From Nitrospirota bacterium (GTDB taxonomy: Bacteria > Nitrospirota > Nitrospiria > Nitrospirales > NS-4): a stretch of DNA of 8,332 nt. Location: positions 1 to 8,332 of the forward strand of contig VBOF01000257.1 in assembly GCA_005877855.1 (NCBI GenBank). Direction: 5' to 3'. Every line of letters begins with the position of its first letter. Within the stretch, counting starts at the first letter, position 1. The notes under the pieces are model-generated. The model worked only from the letters and a program-made list of their open reading frames with translations. It searched no databases and was not told where the DNA came from. Below, piece after piece: positions 1 to 5,123 of this stretch. Both the position numbers and the translations under genes were made by a program.

Positions 1-233
1 CGCTCGTACCCTGCCGTCTCGATCAGCGCGTCGTTCAGGGCTTTAAGTTGGCTGAGCACCTCCCGGCGCGCCTCCGGGGTCAGCGTGACGGCGAACTGTG
101 CAGTGGCTTGGTTGCAGGCAGCGCCTAACGCGCTCGCTTCGTGCATGAGGGCACGATAATTCGGCGCACAGGCGGTTGACGCACACAGGAGGAACGCAAA
201 TGCGATGAGGCGGGCAGCAGCCCACTTTCCCAC
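1..233 (-). CDS. Putative lipoprotein, N-terminal part (runs off left edge)
   Basis: The minus strand is open from a GTG at 233-231 to the window edge, giving 77 complete codons. The start of the protein is a textbook lipoprotein signal. It has a basic N-terminus (MGKWAAAR), a hydrophobic core (LIAFAFLLCA) and the lipobox STAC with the lipidated Cys at residue 22. The mature part begins APNYRALMHEAS and is predicted mostly helical. It should therefore be exported, cleaved by signal peptidase II and membrane-anchored. I recognise no family. The stop codon of the PilZ gene lies only 22 bases upstream, so the two are probably co-transcribed. The start is uncertain: an in-frame TTG at 251-249 would add six residues, and neither start has a well-spaced Shine-Dalgarno. 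A longer reading frame at 43-225 in another phase gives a Cys/Arg-rich product without this signal and looks like a shadow. Confidence 0.65.
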   Translation of the reverse strand, partial: MGKWAAARLIAFAFLLCASTACAPNYRALMHEASALGAACNQATAQFAVTLTPEARREVLSQLKALNDALIETAGYE

Positions 234-255
234 GGCCGTATTATGCCACAACCCC

Positions 256-636
256 TCACCGCCCTGATTCCTTTTCGACGAGGTGGGCCGCCAGATACCG
301 AGCCTTCTGCAATGCAGACGAGCCGGCCGTCAGCGCGGGATCAAATTCCAGCCCCGTGTTGTCTCCGCACTGCCAGATCTCCTTGGCGGCCAGCTCCTCG
401 ATGATTTCCCTCCCGTCGGGACTCTGGAGACGGAAGCGGACCGTGACTCTCTGATGCGCCTTCAAATGCTGGCGCATAGAGACCGCGACGCCGCTGCGGC
501 TCAAGTTGCACACGCTCCCCCAGTACACGTCAGCGCTGCCGGCCAGCAAGATATCGACGCGCGTCAGAAGGTGGTAGCGCGGCATCCGCCGCCGCTCTCC
601 GACTATCGTCCCGACAGACTTTGGGGTTGACTCCAT
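256..636 (-). CDS. PilZ-domain protein (c-di-GMP receptor)
   Basis: A 126-aa single-domain PilZ protein. The arginine cluster RRRMPR (residues 15-20) supplies the RxxxR motif. It is followed about 24 residues later by NLSRSG (44-49), the (D/N)xSxxG motif. Together these form the cyclic di-GMP site in the PilZ family. The beta-rich body (VTVRFRLQSPDGR, then IWQCGDNTGLEFD) fits the PilZ barrel, and a short C-terminal helix follows. It should be a cytosolic c-di-GMP effector with an unknown partner. I start it at the ATG at 636 because GAGGAG lies about 10 bases upstream. An in-frame ATG at 654 would add MRSRQE but has no visible ribosome site. It sits between a predicted small membrane protein upstream and a lipoprotein downstream, all on the minus strand with gaps under 30 bases. 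This suggests an envelope-related output such as adhesion, secretion or polysaccharide, but that is inference. Confidence 0.9.
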   Translation of the reverse strand: MESTPKSVGTIVGERRRMPRYHLLTRVDILLAGSADVYWGSVCNLSRSGVAVSMRQHLKAHQRVTVRFRLQSPDGREIIEELAAKEIWQCGDNTGLEFDPALTAGSSALQKARYLAAHLVEKESGR

Positions 637-665
637 TTCCTGCCTGCTCCTCATTCTACTGGCGC

Positions 666-830
666 TTACTCAGCTTTTCGAGCGGAAATCGTGAGCCGCC
701 TGCCGGTAAGTTCAACGAAGCGGGCCGGCGTTCTCGCACCCCGTCGTCTCGACCGCGCCCGCTCGCTGCTCAAGCGGACTGCGAGACCCACGAGAATCGA
801 GACTATCAAGAATGCGCCTACCTCCTGCAT
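666..830 (-). CDS. Small predicted single-TM protein, 54 aa
   Basis: An intact short frame from ATG at 830-828 to TAA at 668-666. The N-terminus is MQEVGAFLIVSILVGLAVRL, a hydrophobic stretch of about 15 residues. A strongly basic tail with RARSRRR follows, and the protein ends ISARKAE. That pattern of hydrophobic segment then positive cluster is typical of a one-pass membrane microprotein with a cytoplasmic tail. An AGAGG sequence lies about 7 bases upstream of the ATG. It fills the space between the 62-aa membrane protein (27-base gap) and the PilZ gene (29-base gap) almost exactly, which is the main argument that it is real. No homologue is recognised. The alternative is non-coding spacer with a chance frame, as GC-rich sequence often yields arginine-rich frames. 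Confidence 0.45.
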   Translation of the reverse strand: MQEVGAFLIVSILVGLAVRLSSERARSRRRGARTPARFVELTGRRLTISARKAE

Positions 831-857
831 GCTACGCCTCTAGACTGCCGCACACCC

Positions 858-1046
858 TTATGATTGGGCCTCAACCGGGACGCTGGATTCGCGATGACCC
901 TGCTCTCTCTCCTTAATCTCGATCCTCCGGTCGGCCATGTACAAGAAGACCGCGATGCCGATGGCGACCGCCACCAACGATGCTAGGATTGAGACGGTCA
1001 CCGCCAAAAAGCCCACAAGCTGAAGCCCATCACCTAAGAGCTCCAT
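858..1046 (-). CDS. Small single-TM protein, 62 aa
   Basis: The protein starts MELLGDGLQL and has a long hydrophobic segment at about residues 10-37 (VGFLAVTVSILASLVAVAIG and following). A charged cytoplasmic-type tail follows (DRRIEIKEREQGHRESS). I chose the ATG at 1046 because AAAGGTGG lies 8 bases upstream and the hydrophobic segment then begins almost at once. An in-frame ATG at 1130 would add 28 polar, Trp-rich residues and lacks such a site. It is probably the first gene of the minus-strand run 1046-1, with the 54-aa protein, PilZ protein and lipoprotein downstream. The family is not recognised. A role as a small inner-membrane partner of the PilZ protein is possible but unproven. Confidence 0.65.
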   Translation of the reverse strand: MELLGDGLQLVGFLAVTVSILASLVAVAIGIAVFLYMADRRIEIKEREQGHRESSVPVEAQS

Positions 1047-1248
1047 GGATCCCCACCTTTCCCAACCCGCGTGTCGATCTTTCTCCCACCAATTACTACC
1101 AAGCGTGGTGCCATGCTCAAACCTGTCCACTTTTCGACCAAAATATGAACATTTGGCGTATCTTTTGCTCGACGCAGGCGTGCGAACGATGTGAAAGCTG
1201 GGCAGGCGGACCGTCGTAATGGTTCGAAAATGAACGGGAATGTTCCGG

Positions 1249-1397
1249 CTAGTCTTCCAAGAGTCGAAAGGCGCCCGCCCCGTCCTGGGGCAGCGTGATG
1301 CCGGCCTGGATGATGAAGATTAGGCCAGCATCAACGCGATCGCCCCCACGACCGGAAGGGTGTCGACTCCGGTGAGCAGGATCTGGCTGGCGATGAC
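1249..1397 (-). pseudogene. Remnant of an MlaE-type ABC transporter permease
   Basis: Reading the minus strand from 1397, one frame gives VIASQILLTGVDTLPVVGA followed by IALMLA and a stop. A shift at that point continues as LIFIIQAGITLPQDGAGAF and ends in TAG at 1251-1249. Joined across the shift, it resembles the first conserved segment of MlaE/YrbE-family permeases. In that family a Gly-Val-(D/Q)-(A/T)-Leu-Pro turn is followed by a hydrophobic stretch and a GAG motif. This is from memory; no alignment was run. There is no start codon or ribosome site, a TGA sits immediately upstream, and only about 49 residues of a roughly 250-residue family remain. I read it as a decayed fragment, perhaps from an old deletion downstream of the transaldolase gene. 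Confidence 0.45.
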
Positions 1398-1415
1398 TCA
1401 GAAGACTTCGCACCG

Positions 1416-1430
1416 CCCGCGCCGCGCGGG
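1416..1430 (-). terminator. GC hairpin downstream of the transaldolase gene (weak terminator candidate)
   Basis: CCCGCG-CCG-CGCGGG forms a six-pair, all-GC stem about 18 bases past the transaldolase stop. No U-run follows on the minus-strand transcript (it continues CGGTGCGAAG), so it is not a canonical intrinsic terminator. It could pause polymerase or protect an mRNA 3' end. Confidence 0.25.
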
Positions 1431-1447
1431 CAAGAAGAGCTCAGGGC

Positions 1448-2101
1448 TTACCCTCTCGGGACGTTCTGCTTTTCCCAGTCCGCCAGGAATTTCTTCAAGC
1501 CGACGTCGGTCAGGGGATGCTGGACGAGCTGCTTGAAGACGGCAAACGGCATGGTGCAGATGTCCCCGCCGATCTTGGCGGCCTCCACCACGTGCCGAGG
1601 ATGGCGCACGCTTGCCACCAGCACCTTCGTCTTGAAGTGGTAGTTCCGGTAGATGGTCACGATGTCCTGGATGAGCCCCATGCCGTGCTCGCTGATGTCG
1701 TCCAGCCGGCCGATGAAAGGACTGACGCACCAGGCGCCGGCCTTGGCCGCCAGAAGGGCCTGGTTTGGCGAGAAACACAGCGTGACGTTGACCCTGATCC
1801 CTTCCGTGGTCAGCGCCTTGCAGGCTTTCAAGCCTTCGGGAATCAGCGGGACCTTGACCACGATGTTCTTATGGATCTTGGCGAGGTCCTTGCCTTCTTT
1901 GATCATCGCGTCGGCTTCGAGGCTGACAACCTCGGCGCTGATCGGGCCGTCCACGATGGTGCAGATTTCCAGAAGAAGGTCCTTGAAACTGCGTCCTTCC
2001 TTGGCCACCAGCGATGGATTGGTGGTCACTCCGTCCAAGACGCCCCAGCTGGCAGCCTCCCTTATCTCTTTCGTGCTTCCGGTGTCTAAGAAGATCATCA
2101 T
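1448..2101 (-). CDS. tal: Transaldolase, small TalC/FSA type
   Basis: A 217-aa class I aldolase-fold enzyme that transfers a dihydroxyacetone unit between sugar phosphates in the non-oxidative pentose phosphate pathway. Its size matches the short TalC/fructose-6-phosphate aldolase subfamily (about 215-220 aa). Visible family marks are FLDTGS at the N-terminus, GVTTNPSL (24-31), the Schiff-base lysine in VVKVP (Lys83), and NVTLCFS. The segments SPFIGRLDD, ASVRHP and a C-terminal GLKKFLADWEK also fit. Glu57 in SAEV sits where FSA enzymes carry Gln, and GRLDD is usual for transaldolases, so I favour transaldolase over fructose-6-phosphate aldolase. The ATG at 2101 is chosen because GGAGGT lies 7 bases upstream and the conserved fold begins there. 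The frame stays open upstream but that part is not family-like. A second ATG follows at once. A good promoter precedes it. Confidence 0.93.
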   Translation of the reverse strand: MMIFLDTGSTKEIREAASWGVLDGVTTNPSLVAKEGRSFKDLLLEICTIVDGPISAEVVSLEADAMIKEGKDLAKIHKNIVVKVPLIPEGLKACKALTTEGIRVNVTLCFSPNQALLAAKAGAWCVSPFIGRLDDISEHGMGLIQDIVTIYRNYHFKTKVLVASVRHPRHVVEAAKIGGDICTMPFAVFKQLVQHPLTDVGLKKFLADWEKQNVPRG

Positions 2102-2144
2102 GGGGATACCTCCGAAGAAGGTCAGGTGATAGAAGACTTGTGTT

Positions 2145-2173
2145 ATTCTAGAAAAAAGCCACAACATTTGCAA
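2145..2173 (-). promoter_or_regulatory. Sigma70-like promoter of the transaldolase gene
   Basis: On the minus strand TTGCAA (2173-2168) and TAGAAT (2150-2145) are separated by exactly 17 bases. They match the -35 and -10 consensus at 4/6 and 5/6 positions. Predicted transcription starts near 2138, leaving a leader of about 37 bases that contains GGAGGT. Confidence 0.6.
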
Positions 2174-2213
2174 ACGGACCCTACGCTGGTCCCCTAGCGG
2201 GAAGGAGCACACA

Positions 2214-2525
2214 ATGATTCGCTCGGTTATGGCCCTCGCAGCACTCCTGTTTCTTGCAGGTTGCGCCAGCAATCCCTACCTGGAACAGTCGCTCAAGCCG
2301 GCAGCCCAGCGGCACGAGAGCAAGGAATGGTTCGAGAAGGAATGGGGGAAGCCCTCCGGCACGTCGAAGCGGTGGTTCGGGAGCGGCGAGACCTGGACCT
2401 ACTACCGGATTGCCGGCGGCACTGCCCGGATCCTGGGAGGCATCAATCCGCACGAGTGCGAGATCACATTGAGGTTCGACAAGGAAGGCAAGCTGGACGA
2501 CTACAGCTATTCGTCGGGCTGCTGA
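2214..2525 (+). CDS. Small lipoprotein, possibly SmpA/OmlA (BamE)-like fold
   Basis: A 103-aa protein with a lipoprotein signal: MIRSVMALAALLF followed by the lipobox LAGC, lipidated Cys at residue 17. The mature part contains EWFEKEWGKPS, GSGETWTYYRIAGG and ECEITLRFDKEGKLDDYSYS. A Gly-Lys-Pro turn, then an aromatic strand, then a strand ending in KxGKxDDYxYS is the pattern I associate with SmpA/OmlA-type (BamE-like) lipoproteins. The assignment is tentative and no search was run. Two Cys in the mature chain (in HECE and at the C-terminus) could form a disulfide. AAGGAG lies 6 bases before the ATG. It is divergent from the transaldolase gene, sharing a 112-base spacer. It is convergent with the YHS gene, whose stop codon is one base away. 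Confidence 0.82.
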   Translation: MIRSVMALAALLFLAGCASNPYLEQSLKPAAQRHESKEWFEKEWGKPSGTSKRWFGSGETWTYYRIAGGTARILGGINPHECEITLRFDKEGKLDDYSYSSGC

Positions 2526-2526
2526 C

Positions 2527-2796
2527 TTACGCGGACGACAGTTTCTTTTGGTAGTTGGCGCGGCAAGTCTCGCTGCAAAAGAAGACCCTCTGCCCACTCT
2601 GTTCGAGGAAGTACGCGCCTTCCTTCGGTATGAACATCCCGCAGACCGGGTCCTGAACCATCTCGGAGGGCCTGCCTGACGACCCCACGGAACGCGTGAC
2701 ATCTCTGCCTTTGCCGAAGAGTCCTTGCAAGGCGCTCTTGACCATGAAATACACAATGACGAGGAGGACCCCGAGGACGATGAAGCGCCATAACAT
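2527..2796 (-). CDS. Membrane-anchored YHS/TRASH-like cysteine protein
   Basis: An 89-aa protein. Residues 4-20 are one transmembrane segment (RFIVLGVLLVIVYFMVK). A short linker follows, then a metal-binding-like module with DPVCGM (Cys52) and FFCSETC (Cys74, Cys78). The DPVCGM start and the FxCSxxC end are the hallmarks of YHS/TRASH-type domains, which commonly bind or sense metals such as copper. With the N-terminal anchor the domain could face either side; the positive residues after the helix suggest cytoplasmic. It is the last gene of the minus-strand block that starts with the ECF sigma factor, 44 bases downstream of the LTxxQ gene. No Shine-Dalgarno precedes the ATG at 2796, but a possible promoter ends 6 bases before it, so it may have its own leaderless transcript. 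Confidence 0.82.
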   Translation of the reverse strand: MLWRFIVLGVLLVIVYFMVKSALQGLFGKGRDVTRSVGSSGRPSEMVQDPVCGMFIPKEGAYFLEQSGQRVFFCSETCRANYQKKLSSA

Positions 2797-2802
2797 GACG
2801 GG

Positions 2803-2832
2803 AGCGTATCAGAACCGAAGAAGGGGGGTCAA
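2803..2832 (-). promoter_or_regulatory. Candidate promoter giving a leaderless mRNA for the YHS gene
   Basis: On the minus strand TTGACC (2832-2827, 5/6 match to -35) is followed 18 bases later by TACGCT (2808-2803, 3/6 match to -10, keeping the TA and final T). The gene's ATG begins 6 bases after the -10 element, at the expected +1. The weak -10 keeps confidence low; the lack of a ribosome site at this ATG supports it. Confidence 0.33.
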
Positions 2833-2840
2833 ACGAGGGT

Positions 2841-3503
2841 TTACCGCCTTCTTTCCGGGGACCCGCCTTCCGGTCCGCCGCGTTCCCGCAGCAGCCGCTC
2901 GTGCATCTCCTTATGAAGCTTCATGGTGAAGAGGAGGAACTTTCCCTGCTGCTCGGGCGTCAGCAAGTCACGCGCCACCTGTAGGCGCTCCCGTCGCAAG
3001 CTCGTCATGGCGTCTTCCACCGCATAGACCCGTTCTAACGCCTGCCGGAGCGCGCTGTTATCGGCCGGGCTGCCTCCTGCAGGTGGAGCCTCCGCCGGAC
3101 TACCCTCCCCGCCGTTGCGCTGCCCTCGCCGCATCTCCTTGCGCAGATCCTTGACCTGATCCCGCAACGTTTGGAAAGCCTCGCGCCGCTGACGTCGCAA
3201 GTCCTCCGCTTTCTGGTCCAGTTGCTCCAGCCGCTGGGTAAGCCTGGTACGAGCGGCCTCGTCCAGTTGTAACGCCTGCAACAGTTTCTCCCTTCTTTTG
3301 GCTTCGAAGTGCCGGATGCGTTCTTCCACGTCCTTGCCGCCACGTTCCGGCGCCGTCATGCGGTCAAGCCCTTCCAGCGCCGGTGGCGCTGGCGAGGAGC
3401 CGCCCTGACTCCCTGGCTCCTGGGCCATGGTCAAGGACATAGGCGCAACCAGCACGAGGATTAAGGCTGAGACAGCTTGGATTCCACGCGTAATCGAGTG
3501 CAT
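2841..3503 (-). CDS. Periplasmic LTxxQ (Spy/CpxP/ZraP-like) helical protein
   Basis: A 220-aa secreted protein. Residues 1-27 are a signal peptide (hydrophobic core VSALILVLVA, likely cut after TMA). A Gly/Pro/Ser-rich linker leads into long charged helices (about residues 57-125). A Pro/Gly-rich hinge (130-149) and a second helical part (150-205) follow. LTPEQQ at 181-186 is the LTxxQ motif of the Spy/CpxP family of periplasmic chaperones and stress sensors. HKEMH (197-201) could bind metal, but a zinc or nickel role is speculation. AAAAAAGGAG precedes the ATG by 4 bases. It follows the anti-sigma gene by 12 bases, so it is very probably co-transcribed with the sigma/anti-sigma pair. It could work as the periplasmic sensor or effector of that pair, as CnrX does in the Cnr system. 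Confidence 0.82.
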   Translation of the reverse strand: MHSITRGIQAVSALILVLVAPMSLTMAQEPGSQGGSSPAPPALEGLDRMTAPERGGKDVEERIRHFEAKRREKLLQALQLDEAARTRLTQRLEQLDQKAEDLRRQRREAFQTLRDQVKDLRKEMRRGQRNGGEGSPAEAPPAGGSPADNSALRQALERVYAVEDAMTSLRRERLQVARDLLTPEQQGKFLLFTMKLHKEMHERLLRERGGPEGGSPERRR

Positions 3504-3515
3504 AGTGCTCCTTTT

Positions 3516-4064
3516 TTAAATGTCCGCAAATACTCGATCCATGGTCTGGCGATCCAGTTGCGTCGCCATCTCGACCAGGACCGTGTCGGGATCATCCTCC
3601 CAAAATGCCTCCCAGACCGCATCGCCGAGACTCGGCAGGTCCGCAGCGTTAGGGCCCTGCACCACAGATTGCTCGGGCGATCCCATCCCTCTATCGAGCA
3701 GACCTTTCAGGGACCAGGCGCCGACGACGAGTAACAGCGACGCTGCGAGGGCCAGCGTCCACTTCGCCGTGACAGCTCTACCCCAGAGCCACTGATATCG
3801 GGATGGCCCTCCCAGCGTAGTCGCAGTGCTCCGCAACCGCTCCAGTTCCCGGCGGACCCCGCGTGGAAATTCCCTCCAGAACTGGTCGCCCGGGTCCGGT
3901 ACCGCCATCCCCCTGACCCGGACGAGGACCTGGCGGACCGCCTCCATCTCGGCGCGACAGCCCGCGCATCCTTCCAGGTGGGTCGTGACGTCCCGGACGC
4001 GGGACGGCTCCAGGTCCAATTCCAGGTACGGTACGGTCAATTCCTTGATTTCATTGCAGGTCAT
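3516..4064 (-). CDS. Anti-sigma factor with zf-HC2 zinc finger and one TM helix
   Basis: A 182-aa protein. The N-terminal anti-sigma domain carries Cys3 and HLEGCAGC (His29, Cys33, Cys36), the HxxxCxxC zinc site of ZAS/zf-HC2 anti-sigma factors. It is followed by helices that would clamp the sigma factor. A transmembrane helix spans about residues 102-119 (WTLALAASLLLVVGAWSL). The rest (120-182) would be periplasmic and acidic (FWEDDPDTVLVEM) and could bind the downstream LTxxQ protein. The start lies 2 bases after the sigma-factor stop, with GAGG 7 bases before the ATG, so translation is probably coupled. Release of sigma probably depends on an envelope signal, either by proteolysis or by a change in the zinc site. 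The sequence does not say which. Confidence 0.9.
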   Translation of the reverse strand: MTCNEIKELTVPYLELDLEPSRVRDVTTHLEGCAGCRAEMEAVRQVLVRVRGMAVPDPGDQFWREFPRGVRRELERLRSTATTLGGPSRYQWLWGRAVTAKWTLALAASLLLVVGAWSLKGLLDRGMGSPEQSVVQGPNAADLPSLGDAVWEAFWEDDPDTVLVEMATQLDRQTMDRVFADI

Positions 4065-4066
4065 GT

Positions 4067-4624
4067 TCAGCCCTCACCCGCCATCAGGACGCGGCGGAGC
4101 TTGTCCACCGCATGATGGTAATTGGCCTTCGCGGTCCCTTCGGAACAGCTCATGATCACCCCGATGTCCGCAAAGGCGTGGTCGTGATAGACGCGCAGCA
4201 CCAGGGCTTCCCGCTGCCTCGCCGGCAGGGTCCGGATCGCCTGCCCCAGACGGTCCTTCAGCTCGGATCTGGCGACCTCCGTAAAGGTATCCTGCGGGGC
4301 CGCAAGCGCCAGCCCTTCCACATCCTCATGATGCGCCAGGCGAGCACGATTGCGCAGCGCGTTACGGCATTGGTTGAGGCAGATCTGATAGACCCAGGTC
4401 CGAAAGCTGGACTCGCGCTTGAAGGACCGATGATGGAGGAAGACCTGCACGAACGTCTTCTGCGCCATTTCGGCCGCGTCAGCATGGTTCTCCAGCATTC
4501 GGTACGCCAGGTCGTAGACGGTCTTCTGATGGCGCGTGACCAGCTCCTCGAAGGCCGAGTCGTCGCCGGCCGCGTAGCGGTCCAAGAGTTGGTAGTCCGA
4601 CGGCGCCATCCCGCCCGCGCCCAC
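4067..4624 (-). CDS. ECF-type RNA polymerase sigma factor (RpoE-like)
   Basis: A 185-aa group 4 sigma factor with only regions 2 and 4. Region 2 covers about residues 25-92, with FEELVTRHQKTVYDLAYRML, the DAAEMAQKTF segment and SSFRTWVYQICLNQCRN, which recognise and melt the -10 element. Region 4 covers about 125-180, with LPARQREALVLRVYHDHAFADIG and SEGTAKANYHHAVDKL, the helix-turn-helix for the -35 element. The start is unsettled. The GTG at 4624 has GGAG 8 bases upstream. The ATG at 4609 has AGGAGG about 14 bases upstream and would drop five Gly-rich residues. It is the first gene of the operon, followed by anti-sigma, LTxxQ and YHS genes. Autoregulation is likely for this class. A poor sigmaE-like match (CACCTT then GTCTCA) lies at 4664-4638 and is not convincing. 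Confidence 0.92.
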   Translation of the reverse strand: MGAGGMAPSDYQLLDRYAAGDDSAFEELVTRHQKTVYDLAYRMLENHADAAEMAQKTFVQVFLHHRSFKRESSFRTWVYQICLNQCRNALRNRARLAHHEDVEGLALAAPQDTFTEVARSELKDRLGQAIRTLPARQREALVLRVYHDHAFADIGVIMSCSEGTAKANYHHAVDKLRRVLMAGEG

Positions 4625-4689
4625 CTCCTATACTCCCTGAGACACGCCATTTCGGCAAAGGTGACACGGGAAAACCAGGAAAAATGCGG

Positions 4690-4730
4690 CACCCCCCTGG
4701 GTGACCCGATTCCCCCTGTTCATCGGGTTA
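4690..4730. repeat. Overlapping inverted repeats between the sigma operon and the luxR-type gene
   Basis: TGACCCGAT (4702-4710) and ATCGGGTTA (4722-4730) form an inverted repeat of 8/9 paired bases around an 11-base spacer. Immediately beside it CACCC-CCCT-GGGTG (4690-4703) is a second small inverted repeat sharing GTG/TG bases. They lie 10 bases upstream of the putative luxR-gene -35 and 66 bases or more upstream of the sigma gene. They could be an operator for one or both divergent units. Confidence 0.4.
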
Positions 4731-4739
4731 TTTCCCCCA

Positions 4740-4769
4740 TTGTTTTTCGACTTGCGATCAGGTTATGAT
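4740..4769 (+). promoter_or_regulatory. Candidate promoter of the LuxR/GerE HTH gene
   Basis: TTGTTT (4740-4745, 3/6 match to -35) is followed 18 bases later by TATGAT (4764-4769, 5/6 match to -10). Transcription would start near 4776, about 35-45 bases before the start codon, with GGGAGG in the leader. The weak -35 suggests an activated promoter, perhaps through the inverted repeat just upstream. Confidence 0.4.
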
Positions 4770-4810
4770 GCCGCCTATCCATCATTCATCGTTCAAAGAC
4801 AGGGAGGTTT

Positions 4811-5083
4811 GTGCCCATCATGAATGCACCCCGGACCGCTATAACGAAACACAGAAACCCCGCCTTTGACATGAGGAACTTGCGACGAACGACTCCTCGC
4901 CTCACTCCACGCGAGCGTCAAGTGTTGAGCCTGGTGGCGCACGGGTATACCAGCAAGCAGATCGGCGAGAAGCTGGGCATCAGCCCTCGCACAGCGGAAA
5001 CGCACCGTGTGAACATCGGGCGCCGCCTCGGCATCCGGAACGTGGCGCAGATGGTGCGCTACGCCATCGAAAACAAACTCTGA
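4811..5083 (+). CDS. Stand-alone LuxR/GerE-type HTH transcriptional regulator
   Basis: A 90-aa protein whose C-terminal two-thirds (31-90) is a complete GerE helix-turn-helix. It reads LTPRERQVLSLVAHGYTSKQ, IGEKLGISPRTAETHRVNIG and RRLGIRNVAQMVRYAI. The recognition helix carries SPRTAETHRVNI, and the conserved Glu and Leu positions of FixJ/NarL-type domains are present. There is no receiver or ligand-binding domain; the first 30 residues are basic and probably disordered. It is therefore either constitutively able to bind DNA or controlled by abundance or a partner. The start may be the GTG at 4811 (GGGAGG only 3 bases upstream) or the ATG at 4820 (12 bases). It is transcribed away from the sigma operon and convergent with uvrA, 40 bases apart. 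Its targets are unknown; the inverted repeat at 4702-4730 is a candidate. Confidence 0.87.
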   Translation: MPIMNAPRTAITKHRNPAFDMRNLRRTTPRLTPRERQVLSLVAHGYTSKQIGEKLGISPRTAETHRVNIGRRLGIRNVAQMVRYAIENKL

Positions 5084-5123
5084 GAGAACCCTGACAGCGT
5101 TCCGGACCAACACCGCCCGCGTG

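Larger units (their letters stand above)
1047..1447. other. Intergenic region without an intact gene (about 400 bases)
   Basis: This stretch separates the transaldolase gene (ends 1448) from the PilZ run (starts 1046). It holds the frameshifted permease-like remnant at 1249-1397 and a short GC hairpin at 1416-1430, both listed separately. The part at 1047-1248 should contain the promoter of the PilZ run. The best match I see is TTGAGC followed about 16 bases later by TAGTAA, both on the minus strand near 1110-1080, but it is too weak to list as a promoter. Open frames here on the plus strand have no ribosome site and look like chance. Confidence 0.5.

Noticed and set aside
1517..2129. Two long plus-strand frames opposite the transaldolase gene
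   Set aside because: They mirror the well-supported minus-strand gene, and their products show no family motif.
2526..2526. Bidirectional terminator between the lipoprotein and YHS genes
   Set aside because: Only one base separates the two stop codons, and no hairpin with a T-run is visible in the adjoining coding ends.
3511..3517. T-run on the plus strand as a terminator
   Set aside because: It is the complement of the AAAAAAGGAG ribosome site of the LTxxQ gene, and no stem precedes it.
4638..4664. SigmaE-like autoregulated promoter (CACCTT then GTCTCA) in front of the sigma gene
   Set aside because: The -35 lacks the GAAC core and the spacing is about 14 bases, so the match is too weak to claim.
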